64,000 nt of DNA from Tanypteryx hageni (GCA_028673005.1 CM054116.1:37544854-37608853), one strand, 5' to 3'; shown: positions 1 to 13,321, numbered from the stretch's first letter. The notes: generated from the letters alone by a model not told the origin. Numbers and translations: made by a program.

Positions 1-2692
1 CAATGAAACCCGTGTGCGTATCTCTCGCAACCCTACTCCTCCCCTCCATTTTGCCCTAGGAACATTTTGTGCCGTGAATTCTTCAGCAGCGCAGCCCTAC
101 TCTCATTTTATGTGGTTATTTAACTATAGTTGAAGTTTTTTTTCAGATTCTAATATAAAAGTGTATGATCACGGATCCTTTTTAATTAGTGTAGTTTAAA
201 GTGCAAATTTGAATATACGTATCTATTAAAATTCATCAGCATTTTTGTTGGAATTAACCTGTAAATGAAAACATTTTTGCTATGTTCTCCATAGTTACTT
301 ATAATCCTCATAATAACGACGGAATTGAAAATGGTTTTACATATATATTGACGGTTATTTTATGCCATCTTGTATCTTATGAAAATACCGGTCAAGGTAT
401 GTCCACGTTCGGTGGAAAAGTTACTGCATTTGAGATTTCGGGGTTTAATCCTGACGTTATCATAGACTTCATTCTCGTCAACTTTACTCCTTATGAGGTT
501 ATTGTGATTTGCCCGTTAATGTGTAAGAGACACCATGCAAGATGTCTTTAGAATGTTTCACCGCTCAGTTGTTATGCGTATTTTTAATTACAGATGCTAG
601 TAGCAGATTTTTTCCTATTGGGTAAACATTTGAATAATTTAAATGTAGCAAAATTTAAAACTATAATGTTAATACACTTATTTTGAAAATTAATTAACTG
701 ACTGATTTTAGTTAAATGATATTTGTCAGAATATCTTAAAGTTAATCAAAACACAAAAATGGCATGGATACTGGCGAATCGCTTTATGCAAATCATTTTT
801 AAACCTTACGTTGAGATTGGTGGGGTGAATTCCGCTTTTTTATCGGGCTTCTATACATAACAGATCAGTTGACGTCTCCTCAGTCCTTTTCCCAGAACTG
901 AAATTCTCTTTATGGCTGACAAAGTGTGGCGTGGCTTTTTTGGAGCGTGCGGTCTCGTCCCGGGAAAAGTGCCGTGTGACTCGGGTTTGCGGCAGTTTTA
1001 GTCCGAGAAGGAAAGTGAAGGACGGATGCAAATTTTTTCGAGAGCGTTGAGTTCATTTAATTGATAGAAAGCTTTCGGGTGGACGAATAGCACTCCCGTA
1101 CGCGTTCTGCTTTAATGCTTCCTCTATTTTTATTACTCATCAACCCGACTCATCCGAATACCGCTCATCCAAACTCTTTCGGCAATTTGCAAAAATTGGA
1201 AAGATGATGATTACATTAGTGTCTTCTTTTGATCAAAGGTTTTATTTCGAGGTATTCTTGAAATCGGTTCCCGGTCATAAATATTTCATACCCAAGCATC
1301 ACAGGTTTCGCGCAGATTAATAGTTCGTATAGTTGTGTGTTATACTCGGAGGGAGAGCAAGAGGGGGGGCGAGCGGGGGGACCGCCCTGGGCGCCGAAGA
1401 CCATGTTTTGTAGTGTCATTTAGCAATACTTCACAAAACTTTTATTGTATTACTTATTATGCTTTAACTGATGTTTTAAAAGAAATGAAATTTGTATGTA
1501 TTTTACTATCAATTCGTTGATGTATACTCTTGCCTAATGCCATCGGTGCGATCGCATCTGGATCCGCGCCCAGAGTGTCCAACAGTATCATTTCCTTAAA
1601 ATCTCCACATACCCAATTTTTATCATAATAAAGTACGGTCTTGTCTTAAGCAGGCGATGACAGCAGTGACTGGAGTCAGCTCAACAAACAACTTTTTCTT
1701 TCGGTATGAACTTGGACATATTTTTCATTCAATTTCCATCCTATCAGGTGTGGTTATTGGTTCCCTGATTGAACTTCCCTCCCTTTATTACTTGCGGATA
1801 GGTGTCGAAAATGGAGCGTCTTGGACTAAATTATTTCGTCGGGTTTCTCCCTTCCAGTTTTAGCGTTTTGCCTAAAGTCAAACGTGTTATTGCGACCGCT
1901 CTCCCGCAGCTTTTCCTGGCATTCTGTTTAAGCAGGATCGTTCCGTGTTTCAACTCGGAGATATTTTTCTGACTTAACTGTCGTTTTTTACTCAGTACAT
2001 TCTTTCAAATATTCATGAATGCATTTGGTTGTATTTTATAACCACAGCGGATTCGTTATGTAATTTAATTGCTACCAGGTAATGAGCAGGGGAAGCGGGT
2101 TGACGAGTAAAATATACTTTTGATTTATTCCGAAACATTTAGCTAACGGAGGTTGACTGCAATATATTCACCTAGGTTGATAGAAAACAAACCATCCTGT
2201 ACAAGTCTCATTTATACAGACTGTTGTTTTTATAGGATTAGTGTTGACTAACGAGTCTTGCATGTGCATCGCGTGTAAAGTGTGTACACTCCGCAAAAAG
2301 TCGTCGTTGATTATAACTGTAGTATTCCTGCAATTTTTATTTTGTTTATGTGCAATAAAGAATCTACATCTTGTGATATTAACTAAAATTCTTTATAAAT
2401 GTAAAATTTAAAGATGTCTTGTTTTTGCGTAAGTAGAATTTTTTAAACAACTCGTATATCATGAAAGCGTAGTTTCAATAAATACAAATTAGTGAAAAAT
2501 TACATGATGTATTCTCCTAACACTTCATTTCGGAAGAACGATATGCAAATTTTAAATGCGCATACATGACCCACGTAAATCTATTGATATCCATTATCAT
2601 AAAGAATAATATAATAATAATAATGTCAAAGAATAGTTTCTTCACAATAAGTTTTTTTAAAATATCCAGTTTTTTTTTCATGATGATATATC
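1..2692. other. Unannotated AT-rich stretch
   Basis: No open frame here resembles a known protein; the longest is 89 codons and has neither family resemblance nor codon character. A G-rich patch lies near 1,360-1,400 and a strong-looking donor (AAG then GTATGT) near 393, but no matching acceptor-bounded open exon was found. It reads like intron or intergenic DNA. Confidence 0.6.
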
Positions 2693-3074
2693 TTATATAT
2701 ATATATCGTCATCATCCATGGCACTAAAAACCGAAGTGTAGCCTTGGTCTCCACTTACAAGGTACCTATGTATCTTGTTTTACAAGGATAAGTTTCCAGA
2801 CTAAAACTTCCAAGTGGATAACACCATAATTGTACGTAGAAGAGAGGAGAGAAACCAGGTGCCAGCTTTAGCCTACCCTTTTGAAAAGCACCAAGGAAGC
2901 GCACTGCTCAAGGTCCCTTCCAAAAGGAGTGCTAGTCTTGCGCACTTCATCTCAAGAATGAATCAGGGGGGAGGTGAAGCATGCTCAGATTAAGGAAAAC
3001 CTACCTCCGCCAGTAATCAAATCCAGGTCCATTGCGTGGAATGCCAGAGCTTAAGCCACTTCGCTATCTCTCCC
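2693..3074 (-). mobile_element. tRNA-derived SINE, minus orientation
   Basis: Read on the minus strand, the element starts near 3,074 with a tRNA-like head: an A-box-like TAGCGAAGTGGCTTAAGC and, about 35 nt on, a degenerate B box (GGATTTGATTAC, at 3,010-3,024). A body of about 300 bp follows, ending in a (TA)n tail at 2,693-2,706. The central part (2,840-2,935) is clearly related to 18,544-18,645, in opposite orientation within the window; shared strings include CACCAAGG and GTCCCTTCC. SINEs are pol III-transcribed non-autonomous retroposons mobilised by LINE proteins. The tRNA likeness and the second related copy are visible; the family name is unknown to me. No confident target-site duplication was found. 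Confidence 0.7.
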
Positions 3075-6000
3075 TATAGTCTCTGAGTGATTTATGATAT
3101 TAACTCCCATTCTATTTAAACAAGATTAAATACTTATAATTAACAGTAGTCCATGATCTAACCTCTTATTTAAGGAATTTAGCACAATATAACCTAACAT
3201 CCACGAGCAAAATGTATCCCACTGGAGAAGACGCATAACAATTCTTTGACACATCAACGGGCTACCTTTTATTTAGTTTGTTTGAATACGACTCGCCCAT
3301 TATTGCTCCCCATCCTCTGTTAAAATCAATTTACTACTTAAATATTTCGCTTTTTCATAGATGCGTGCGGATTTTTTGCTGATTATAAATATTATGCTGG
3401 TGATGTCATTTTTGATAACATGTATTGCGAAACTTTTGAAAAACCTTCTCCACATAATCAACGAAAAAAATTTATTTTATATTTAAGAACGAAATCATAA
3501 AATAAGCAGGGTTTGTCCATTAGATATGTCACAGAAGTGCTATTTGCAATAAATAACTTTTGGATAAGTGTAAGATAAGAATTCCTAGCATAGTTCATAT
3601 AATTACCGCAACAGGTGCTTATTGTTGGATATGTCACAACTTGGGAGTGTATAGGAGGTTGGGGCTTCTTGTGTCCTAACAGTTCGAAGAAGGAAAACCA
3701 CCATTCTCATCATATAGAAAGCAAAAACTCCAATTTTTTAGAAAATTATTTTTTCTAAGCATAAATGCCAGATAGGTTTAAATTCCGGCTTGTTACCTTT
3801 AATGGCAATTTATGGAAACAGAAAAAAGGCCAAGTACTAGCAAAAGCAATTATGTCTCTTTAGTTTTGCTTCAGCAGCGAATTTCAAAACACGAGCCATG
3901 ACAAATTTGTTAGAGTGATTCCTCCTGAGTCTGTCAAAAATTATAGTAATTTCTTTTTATATTAAAGGTGTCTTATTTTAGGCTATGAAACATTACCGCA
4001 GGAGCATTAAATCATCATAATTAAGCCAGTGACTGACTCGTCCATTTTTCACCAATTATGGTTGCGCACATATTTATTAGTTACGAACACAGCGCCAAAA
4101 ATCAGCGACAAGAGATTTCTATTTAAAAAATATAATTGTCATTTCTAGCTAATTAAAGATCACAATACTACTTTCAAAGATCTCTTGCTGAAATTTTATT
4201 GGCTGTTTAGAATTGTTGCGCTTCGGAATGAAGAGACTTTCTCATTCAATCGAAAAGTGCAACTCGTGCGCGTCGCGCGTATTTGCATACATTAATGGTT
4301 TGTTGCTAATCTGTGGATCACTAAAAAAGTAATTTATGTTGAATCTTCTCTGATTCTCAAGGACGAATCCTTTTTATTGTGATATTTAGGCTTTTGCTAT
4401 TAGATTAATGTTCATTCAAGATCCAATAATCCAAGAAGCTATTGTTTTTTAGTCGTCGAAGGTTTTTCTGTTCAGGTCAGAATTTCTTATCCAAGAAATT
4501 AAATATCGATCTAAATACCCGTCCAGAATATTTGAAGCCTCCAAATTTTTACGAAAAGACAACTTAGGTAATATTATAATTGATTTAGTTGAAAAAATTA
4601 GAAAAATTTTAATTAGACACCAATTGCTTAAGTAAAAATCCTTTTCCTTTGTTAGATAACGTTCGATAATAAGTTAACACTTCAAAAATAATACCTTTAA
4701 AAGAATGCAGGAATTTTGATCCACCCCCTTGATTTATTAGATAAAAGCAGATTGGAAAATAATATAGTAAAACTTACAGAAAGTGCCGTCAATTGTCAAA
4801 GTACTCGATTTAAAATTAAAACGGAAGAGATTAATAACTATTGAATGTCGAAATAGATGTTCGCTGGGTATTTATCTGATTCAACTTAGAAATGACTGAA
4901 TCAGACAGACCCGTCTGATTGTAGATAATACGCCTCTACTATCAATGAAAACATAATTGAGTAACTGTTAATCGAAGTTGGCGTCTTCAAAACTTTCCAC
5001 CCGGATTTGAAATATTAATGGCTTTCAGGGGCGTCATTTATTTCATTTGCTACTATAATTTGGAACTGGCTGAAACCAATAAATATCGTGGTATCCCGTG
5101 CGTAATATTTTTATAATTTCCAGCCTGATGGATTTCTTCGCGATACTGACTAATATTTACGGTTGGTATGTTCAATATATCGAAATATTGTAGTCTCTGA
5201 ATAAATTTGAGAAATTGTTAAAAATTATTTCTTATTCGTCACCTGTAATCTCTCATGTCTGATGCGAGAGATGTCCAATGCTATTAAACTTACAAGTATA
5301 TTTAAATTCACAAAGTAATTGATATAAATAGCTCATTAGTTTCAATGTGCATAAGTTTTGATACGAGGGCTCCATTTCTAGCAACTCTGTTGCATTTTTT
5401 AATTACGTCCATTTAAAAACCATGCATGTTTTGCTTCCAAAATTATCTTGGCTACAGAAACTTCTGTTGTTTGCTGTTGCCAAATTTGTTAGAAAGCTTT
5501 GGCAGTGTAGAATGTTTTGTTTTGACACATGGTACCAAAGATCAATTGCTAGAAGTTTTTCATAATTCACCATTGGATTATCTCGCCCTCAGTCCTCTTT
5601 GCAAGTGTTGAATGAAAATCCGAACAGTAGAAATAGTATTTCATTGGTTTTGATTAAAATTTAGTAATAACCACATTAACGATCATAATTTTTATTTAAT
5701 TTGTCTTAACAAATTAATGTGGGTTTCCAATTTTAAAAATTCATATTTTCTTAAATTACTGGATTACGAAAATTAATTATTAATTTTAAGTTTTTCGGTT
5801 CTCCAATTCATGCGACAAAACGCTTCAATAAAAGGGCTCTAGTTCACAATTCTTGGATGAATAAAATTTTCGTCATGCTAATTTTATACTAATGAGAACA
5901 GATGGATGGACGTAAAACCGATAGTGTTCAATTATATGCAAGTAAGTACAAAGCTTTCCTTACGGTAAAAGCTTCAAACTGTATGCAACAAGGTAATTCA

Positions 6001-7249
6001 ATTTTACTCTTTCCAAACGAATATCTGATTGTGTGTTTTCGATAATTTTTATCTAGAAACGTTGTAAACTCTCCCCTCTTTCTCGATAGGTATTATCTAT
6101 TGATAATGGTCAATTACACGAACTAAATGATACTTTTCATTCTGCTCAAAATATGCGATAAAATTCTGAATTAATGGAATGCATAAAATTCCATTTTGTT
6201 TAAACAAAGCAAGCTACCAAACCAACCGTTTGGAGTTATTAATTAAAAAACGCTAAAGAAAATTTGAGTAAAAACTTCAAATTTGTGCTGGGACGAAATG
6301 ACCGAAATTTCCTTTGGTTACATGCACTCCGAGAGCTACGACTGGTGAGTTAAGCGGCTATTCGTGCAGCAAGTCGATAAATTGGCCGTAGATACTTGAG
6401 AGTTGGGTCTTAATGGGTAGTTTACCTCGATATGCTGCTGAGGAAGGTTTCTCGTTCGTGTTTCCACGGCGAAGCTCGTAAAGTTCGGTAAACTTGAGTA
6501 TTCGACCGGAGGAGTTGAATTTTGGCATTAAATTCTAAAATAGAAGTGAAATGTTTTCTTTTGCTTTGGCTGATATGGGAATACGCGTACAGTTCTTTGG
6601 AAATATGAATAATACTTCCACGGTTTCGACATGATCGGTGTGGTTTTATTTATAGCAACTTAAGAGTTATAGAAATTCTCTGCGTTTGAATTTGGTCAAT
6701 TGTGGCCACAACCTTGAAGCCACGGATTACATTGGCTGCTATAAAATCTCAGAATGGTTATGAGATCAGAACGTTTGTTGCGATTTTGCAAACTATAATG
6801 TCGATCACCCATATCTCAGAGAAACCTTTTTGCATTTTAAAAGAGTTTGTGGCATGATTACTTGATTACTTGAAAACACATAGCTTAATGATGCGGCATC
6901 ACAAGAATCTGTATAAAATAAAAAAAACATTTTTTTCTATAATTTAAATTAATAAATGTGTATAAAATTAGTATTTTAGATATTGTAAATAATTTTTTTC
7001 TATTTTGTAAATTTTTAATGAATTTATTTTGATTAAAAATAATAAATTTGGCTAATTTTTCAGCGTTAATCTCGAAAGTTATCAACGTACAAATTGCTAC
7101 ACCTATGATGAGATTTCGTTACTTCTAGCTCAAAATTTTTCATTCTAAAGTCTAATTGGATACAATATTTACCCTAATACAAATCAAATTAGTAATATTT
7201 GGCCAAAAAAGTATTTATACTTGTAATTAATTAGTATTCACGGAAATTG
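3075..7249. other. Unannotated AT-rich stretch
   Basis: About 4.2 kb without a supported gene or repeat boundary. The segment 6,290-6,480 is richer in CpG and less repetitive than its surroundings and carries a donor-like CTG/GTGAGT at about 6,344. The upstream sequence lacks a convincing acceptor, so it is not called an exon. Confidence 0.55.
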
Positions 7250-7251
7250 TA

Positions 7252-7773
7252 TGCACAGGTTGTCCCAAAAGTCTATTTACCCATGATATTAAAATTTAGT
7301 AGTAAAAAGAAACACACATGCTATATTTGTCACATTTGTTGTTCTATTGTTTGTCATATTCGATTTATTTGTTATGTTCGATATGTATATTACTATATTT
7401 ATGATTTATTTATTCGTCAAAATTATTTCTAATAATCTAGAACATCAGTGCGGTTGCCATTTTTTTCAGCGCAGAGAATGATGCGGCGTTGTTTGTGACG
7501 ATTCATTTTTCGTAGCATGAAATCAATGACCCATAAACTCTCGGCTATTTTGAATGAGTTCTACTTATTCATCTTTGCCATGAAAAAATATGAATTAAAA
7601 AAATCGCATCAAATTCCATTTGCAGCTTACAATAACAATAAGGTAAAGGGACTTAAGAGACTCTCATACTGATGTTCTTGTGCTAAATACAACAATAAAT
7701 ATAGCATATATAATAGTTTGTTTTTACTTACTAATTTTAACACATGAGATAAAGAAACTTTTGGGTCACCGTG
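7252..7773. mobile_element. Mariner-type MITE with ~45-bp terminal inverted repeats
   Basis: The left end (from 7,254) reads CACAGGTTGTCCCAAAAGT; the reverse complement of the right end reads CACGGTGACCCAAAAGT. The similarity continues inward for about 45 bp, including a matching TTAAAATT..AGTA..TAAAAA stretch. The element is flanked by TA on both sides (7,250-7,251 and 7,774-7,775), the usual Tc1/mariner target duplication. The interior is AT-rich with no transposase frame, so it would have been moved by a transposase made elsewhere. The termini and TA flanks are seen; assignment to the mariner group rests on the CCCAAAAGT-type ends and is an inference. The left edge may be 7,252 or 7,254. 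Confidence 0.75.
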
Positions 7774-7775
7774 TA

Positions 7776-9069
7776 ATACATTTAGCGTGTAAATCCTATT
7801 GAGTATTAAATCTTTATCTGATCAGCATTGGATAATGTCCATTGATGAAACCGAGAGAAGATTAGTAAATGTGCAAAAAAAACTTTTTCTTGGGATTTTT
7901 ATTGGTGTACTTATTTATAAGGTCCATTTTTGGTTAACATTTAATATAAAAATATGAAAATGTGATTGTGTACGCTATTACATATTAGATCGTATTTATT
8001 CGCCATTTTTTGAATTTCTATGGGAATCATAGTATTTGTATTGGTTTTCAAATACTTTAATCTTTGTGAACTTTATCCTCTGAATGAATTAGATCTCGTT
8101 TTCATACTGGGATATTATTTTTAACTTTATCTTTTCCATCCAGTATAATGATTATAGCTACCTTATAGGCGATGGAATATTCTGACCGGTCACATTGCTT
8201 CATCAATTCTTGGATATCTAATCCACACCTATGATCACTAAGCCGTAAACAGCGACTTAAGAAAATATTTACTAAAAGAAATCGAAATCTGCCAGGAAGG
8301 TAAAATGGATTGCTGAAATGGAAGTATGCAACGTGGCATTGGAATGTAGTCGAGTCGCACTGCTGTATGGTGTGAGAACGAATAGACCCAAGAGATATAA
8401 AAACATAAAATATGTGATTGAAACGGTCGCCGGCGGCTTGTCGCTGCAAAATCAAAATAAAAAAACTAACAATGACGTGAATCTATTGCCATTACAGCGT
8501 AATTTTTAGCTCCATTAAGAATATAGGTGGGTTAAGAAAGGCCCATGGCGTGATCAACGGTGTTATAACTGCGGAACACTCTATTTTAACTTCTTTTAGT
8601 CAATAATAGTTCTAGTTCGATGCTAAAAATAATGCAAACCCAAGGAATAAATCCTATTAATTTTGTCAATAAAAGGAAATGAGTGCGTTTCATACATTCA
8701 GAAGTATAAGGATAACAATATTTTCAATTCACGTTTAGCTTTTATGATGTGCTCCCTCATTCAAAGAAGAGCGCACGTTTTTTCCTTGGGCAATAAATTT
8801 TTACTTACAAAATGGATAATATTTACGAGTAAATTTAAGCTGCCACAAACGTTGAGTACCATTTTAATAAAATATTTTGCATCAAATTTAAACCAAAGCA
8901 TTGTTTTATGTGTTTAACCTTAAGATTATTTCAGTAGCTGAAACAAACAGATGAACGCGGAATACATTCTGAATCGTGAATAAGTAATAAGCATGAAGAA
9001 TGGGAATTTCCCTTCATGGTTTGGACCCTGTCCTTTAATCTTTAGACATCTTGCATTTCCGTGGTTGAC

Positions 9070-9073
<4 letters not shown>
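7776..9073. other. Unannotated AT-rich stretch
   Basis: Open frames on both strands between 8,102 and 8,509 overlap each other and match no family I recognise, so they are not called as genes. Nothing else is supported. Confidence 0.5.

Positions 9074-9106
<33 letters not shown>
9074..9106. repeat. (GA)n microsatellite
   Basis: About 16 uninterrupted GA units, followed by an imperfect GA-rich tail to about 9,126. Confidence 0.95.
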
Positions 9107-9111
<5 letters not shown>

Positions 9112-9126
9112 AAGAAAGAGAGAGAT

Positions 9127-9949
9127 TAAGGGGAGGGTGAATTTGCGAAGTGGCCTTTGAATTTGTCTTTTAAAAAGGTGACGACCTCGCATCTCGGCCT
9201 TAATATTTTGCTGGCCTTTCTCCGCTTGGCGAGACGGAGTTCATCTTGACTTTGAGTCGGAGATTGAGAGCTAATTAAAGCGTAAATTTCTCCAGCGTTT
9301 TTCTTTTTCCTCGCTCTCTAAGGCCATTGTTTCCTTCATACTCTAGCAACCTTGGTGGGATTGTTTTGTTTGAACTTTTTTTACGAGAATCGTACCTTTC
9401 TTAGTTCGCATCCTTTGTCCCCGCTCCTTTATATGACACACGTAACATTGTATATATACATATATACCTTCAGCTTCCTGTATACTATCGCTCTTAAATA
9501 TTATGTGGCCAGTTTTTCTACATTTAATTCAGCAGAGTGATCACACCGATTATCTAACGAAAAGAAATTGTGATATTTTGCCTGTTCGTCGTCTGCTTTT
9601 TTACCATACTTTCCAGCCAATAAAATGAAATGTCTTCTTTGTAGCTAATTGAAATTATTCCTCTCTGTTTAATTTTCAAATTGCCGTCACTCACCCTGTT
9701 AAGTTCTACTCCAATCCAGAAATCAATCGATCATCTGATTACACACTTTCTCATCTGTTATTGCGCCTAATCGCGCTGGTATAAAGAGAATTACAAGTTT
9801 TTTTGTGTTCACGGTTAACTGCTGAACATTTGCAGAATTGCAAAATTAAATGCTTCGCGTTTCAAAAGCTCAGTTTGCATGGCGCTTCCGTTTAACCTTT
9901 AAATATCTGACAACCTCCTGAACCTCGTCTATCTCGTTTTCTCCTTAAA
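9127..9949. other. Unannotated stretch
   Basis: Mixed-composition DNA. No gene, RNA or repeat boundary seen. Confidence 0.5.
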
Positions 9950-11035
9950 GGCAAATTCTTCATCATTTCCTTCTCTCTCTCTTTCCCTTTTCAACCATAA
10001 ATTTAATCTCTCCAAAATTCCTCCTCATCATTTGCTCCTCATGATTCTTCTATTTCTTCAAGTGCAGACGGTTTTCACTTCCTTCCATTCTCCTTCCTCG
10101 CACTTGCCGTTTAAAATCCTCCACCTCTCCCATTTTACTACATCCTTTCCTGTTTCTCTCTAAGTTAGTCATTCATTCCTGGGAGTATTATTTTTTCCAT
10201 CTTTTTACCACTCTTCCAACACGCCCTATCCTCTCCTCCCCATCCCGAATGCCAGGAATGTTTTAGCGGAAAAATATAAAAAACTCTGAGACCATAAAAA
10301 AATAAAGGGAAGGAAGGCGAGGTCTGGATTAGGGTGGAGGTAAAGGACAGCGGAAGTAAGGGAGGAAGGGGGCGACTAGGAGGAGAGGAGAGAGAGAGAG
10401 AGAGCAAAGGGGTGGGGTTAGGAAGAGAGAGCGGATGAGGGCGAAGAAGGCTCGATATGATGAACAAAGAGACAAACAGCTACGTCTTTTCCCCCTCCCT
10501 CCCATCCTTCGGATGTAAATTTTTTTATATCCATCCCCTTATTACTTGGACCCTCTCCCATCTTTTCCCTACCATTAGGACGCTACACTTCCTCCCTCGT
10601 TCACTCTCCATCTCCCATCGGGTGTCTCTCTTTCTCTCCCTTATTTCGCTTTGTCCTTCCCACTCCTCTCTCGCCATCTTCATCGTCTCTCTCTCTCTCC
10701 CTCATTCAACTATTCGTTTTATCTTCCGCCCTCTCAGGCCACTCCACAATTTTACCCGACCTACGGTCCCTCCATCTCGCGCCGCTTTGACGAACCTTTC
10801 TCTCTCCCTCTTATTTCTCTTTCCATGTCCGACTCATTCGGCGCAAGTAGGATTGCCAGCCCTTATTCTCTCACGCGTGAGGGATGATTTCGACCCTTTT
10901 TTATCTCTCTTCACATCTATTCTCTATCCTACCTTTTTTGTGCCCCCTTTTATTCCTCTTCCTCCAGTCTTGTCCCCTCCCGTTAACTCGCTCACTTTTT
11001 TCAGCTCACAAGTGATCTTGCTGGCACTTAATTGA
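9950..11035. repeat. Low-complexity pyrimidine tract with an embedded purine island
   Basis: The plus strand is strongly C/T-rich from about 9,950, turns purine-rich at about 10,300-10,450 (including a short GA run near 10,390), then returns to C/T-rich until about 11,000. Long open frames on both strands translate to S/L/P/F-rich low-complexity sequence and are by-products of stop-poor composition. Confidence 0.75.
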
Positions 11036-12543
11036 TACGGGAGTTGAAAATAAAATAATGTGAGTTAATCACCCCAGACACTTTTTTTTAACAATGTTTC
11101 TTTGTTGAACGAATAATCGACCGGGTTTCTTTTTTTTCATCCATCCCTCTTATTTTACAGAGGGACAAAGGAACTAAATTAACTTCCCTATCCCTATAAT
11201 AATGAAGCTAAATGACTTTTCATTCCAATGGTGGATTAATTCTCTTAACTGGCGTTATTTTCCACTTCTGTTCGTCGTAGGAATCTCGTCACACTTGTAC
11301 TGTTTAAGCGAGAATCCCGAAGTGTGGCGCAACTGTATCGCGAGGATCATTTCTATTGTGGTTGAAATTCCAGTCGAGTATACTACGCGTTAAGAAGTAA
11401 ATCGGTAAAGCGAATGTTTCCCATTGACTGGGCTTAGTTCTTGTCACGGAGTGTATTTCTATAAAACACCGCCACGAAAGCAAAAAACAGAACGTTTGAC
11501 ATCGAGTCGGTAAAGAAATGTACCATCTGAAACGTGTTCTATCTTGAAAATTCACATCAGCTCAGCAATTACAGAATTGTGGATTATGAGGAGATTACAC
11601 GTGCGTTTTTCTTATTCGCGAATCTCGCAAAGTTTTCTCTCAGAAAATTCGACGCGAAAAACCTCGTTTGGGAACTTATTCTTTAAAAAAAAGATCTTAA
11701 ATCCATGCTGGTGTTTTCCCGTCTTTTAAAAATCCTACTCACTAATTCTCTAACGGAGACTGTTTCATTGTTCTAATCCCGCTGAGATAAGTCGCGATAA
11801 AAATTAGTTTCCCAACTTTTAATCGTTACTGCGGCTTCTTCTTATACTTCTTCTCGCGAGCAAAATTTTTACTCCTCTACTGCTCGAAATGTTATAATCA
11901 TCAATTTAAGAGGTAAGATTTAATTTTCGTGATGATTCTTTCGAAAAATGTTCCTAAAACTTTAATTAAATTAAATTTTTTTGCGTCGAATCTCGGGAGT
12001 GCGATTGTGTACTTCAGTTTTGCGCGGAAAGTAGTAACTTGTAAAATCTTCGCCTTTGGCTCACTTTTGCAAGAGAGAAAGAAAAGGACTTTTAGTTTAT
12101 TTTATTTTCCTCATCTTCTTATTATTTAATTATTTAATCCTCCCACTCTAGATTATTCAGCCTTTATCCACTCTCTCTCTATCTATCTTCTTCCCTTTAA
12201 AGCTCCTTCTTCTCTGAAGAAGTCTTAACTCTACAAAGAACAATGGAACGTTTTTACGGTAATCAGTGTCTTTTCAAAACTGGATCTGAACAGGTTTGCT
12301 GTATTCGAGAGAGACATTAGAGATAGAGCAAAAAGTAATGTTGCCTCCGTTGAACATTAAGCGTGTGCACGTGTGTGGGAGAGTAAGATAGAAAGGGCGA
12401 AAGGCTTTGAATTTTTTAAAGATATTCAACAAGCGAAAAAGAGAGTAGGCAGAAACCTACGTTAGTCATTATGTTCACTCCTAGCAAACCTAGTTTGAAA
12501 AATCGGTATAATATACATTGTGCAAACGTTTTCGTATCTATGG
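11036..12543. other. Unannotated AT-rich stretch
   Basis: Short open frames only, none recognisable. No repeat termini found. Confidence 0.5.
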
Positions 12544-12551
12544 GTCCGGTC
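12544..12551. repeat. Left target-site duplication, outer hAT element
   Basis: GTCCGGTC, repeated exactly at 13,314-13,321 on the far side of the element. An 8-bp duplication is the hAT-superfamily signature. Confidence 0.85.
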
Positions 12552-13313
12552 TAGAGTAGCTAACCGTCCGTAAAAAAGAGGAAAATTTGGACGTGTCCGT
12601 AAAAATATTTAGATATCCGTGAAAATGCTAAGAGATTTCCAGAGGTTAAAGCAGTGGTAGACAACTTTTTTATGTAGTCGGCGTACCCCTTAAAATATTT
12701 TTGACGAAAGTCGTGTCCTCTGGTATATTTTAAAGTTAACAAACTCGGTTATTATTGAGAAGAGTCTACCAATATATATGCACTTTCTAATTATATGATT
12801 TACGTATATTTTATGTGTGAGATAATTATTAGATTTTGCTTTGCTATTTTTTTACATTAGATATCCTTAATATCGTATCTCTTTGAAAGATCTCGCGTAT
12901 CCTCAGGGATATGTGTGATTTAGGTTGAATGCCGCTGATTTAAAAAATGTTTAGCTTGTATATATATTCTCATTTTGGTTATATTTTTAAGAGTGAAGAA
13001 ACCTTTTTTTCAATGGGAACAAATTAAAAATATGAAACAAAATGCCCTGAATGAAAAATTGGGTAGCATTTGTGTTCCAAGAATTTTTACTGAACACATC
13101 CAAAATTTCCTTTTTTCCTAAGCCAGATAAGTGCGATAAACTAACGTAAATATAATTTCTGTTGCGATGTATGAATGACAGCATTGAATATTATTCACTT
13201 ATGTACTTTTGAGACACCTTAATATTAAAGAAAAAATGTCCGTAAAAAGTTGGGATGGCCGTAATCTTTTTCCATATTATCCGCAAAAATTATTTAACTT
13301 GTTGGCTGCCCTG
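12552..13313. mobile_element. hAT-type non-autonomous element (outer, interrupted)
   Basis: The left end reads TAGAGTAGCTAAC and the reverse complement of the right end reads CAGGGCAGCCAAC, short imperfect inverted repeats of the CAG-type found in hAT elements. Exact 8-bp direct repeats (GTCCGGTC) flank it. Copies of a subterminal GTCCGTAAAAA-like motif lie near the left end (12,567 and 12,595) and the right end (13,238), plausible transposase-binding repeats. No transposase coding remains. A second element (12,652-12,937) is inserted inside; without it the element is about 476 bp. Termini and duplication are seen; superfamily assignment is by established rule. Confidence 0.82.
12652..12937. 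mobile_element. hAT-type MITE nested in an older hAT element
   Basis: The left end is CAGTGGTAGACAACTTTTTT followed by a GCGTACCCCTTAAAA-type segment. The reverse complement of the right end is CAGCGGCATTCAACCT. This arrangement (CAGnGG, then CAAC, then a GTACCCC segment) is typical of short hAT elements in animals. Candidate 8-bp flanks are GGTTAAAG and ATTTAAAA, agreeing at only 5 of 8 positions, so the duplication is decayed or the boundaries are slightly off. No open transposase frame. Confidence 0.68.
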
Positions 13314-13321
13314 GTCCGGTC
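13314..13321. repeat. Right target-site duplication, outer hAT element
   Basis: GTCCGGTC, identical to 12,544-12,551. Confidence 0.85.

Noticed and set aside
5900..5941. Possible 40-nt exon between ACAG and GTAAGT
   Set aside because: The TACTAAT branch-like site is only about 10 nt from the AG and there is no pyrimidine tract; the length is not a multiple of three.
6236..6344. Possible exon ending at CTG/GTGAGT
   Set aside because: Open in one frame with a good donor, but the upstream acceptor region is purine-rich and no AG with a pyrimidine tract bounds it.
10457..11035. 192-codon plus-strand ORF
   Set aside because: Low-complexity, serine/leucine/proline-rich; stop-poor C/T-rich DNA explains it.
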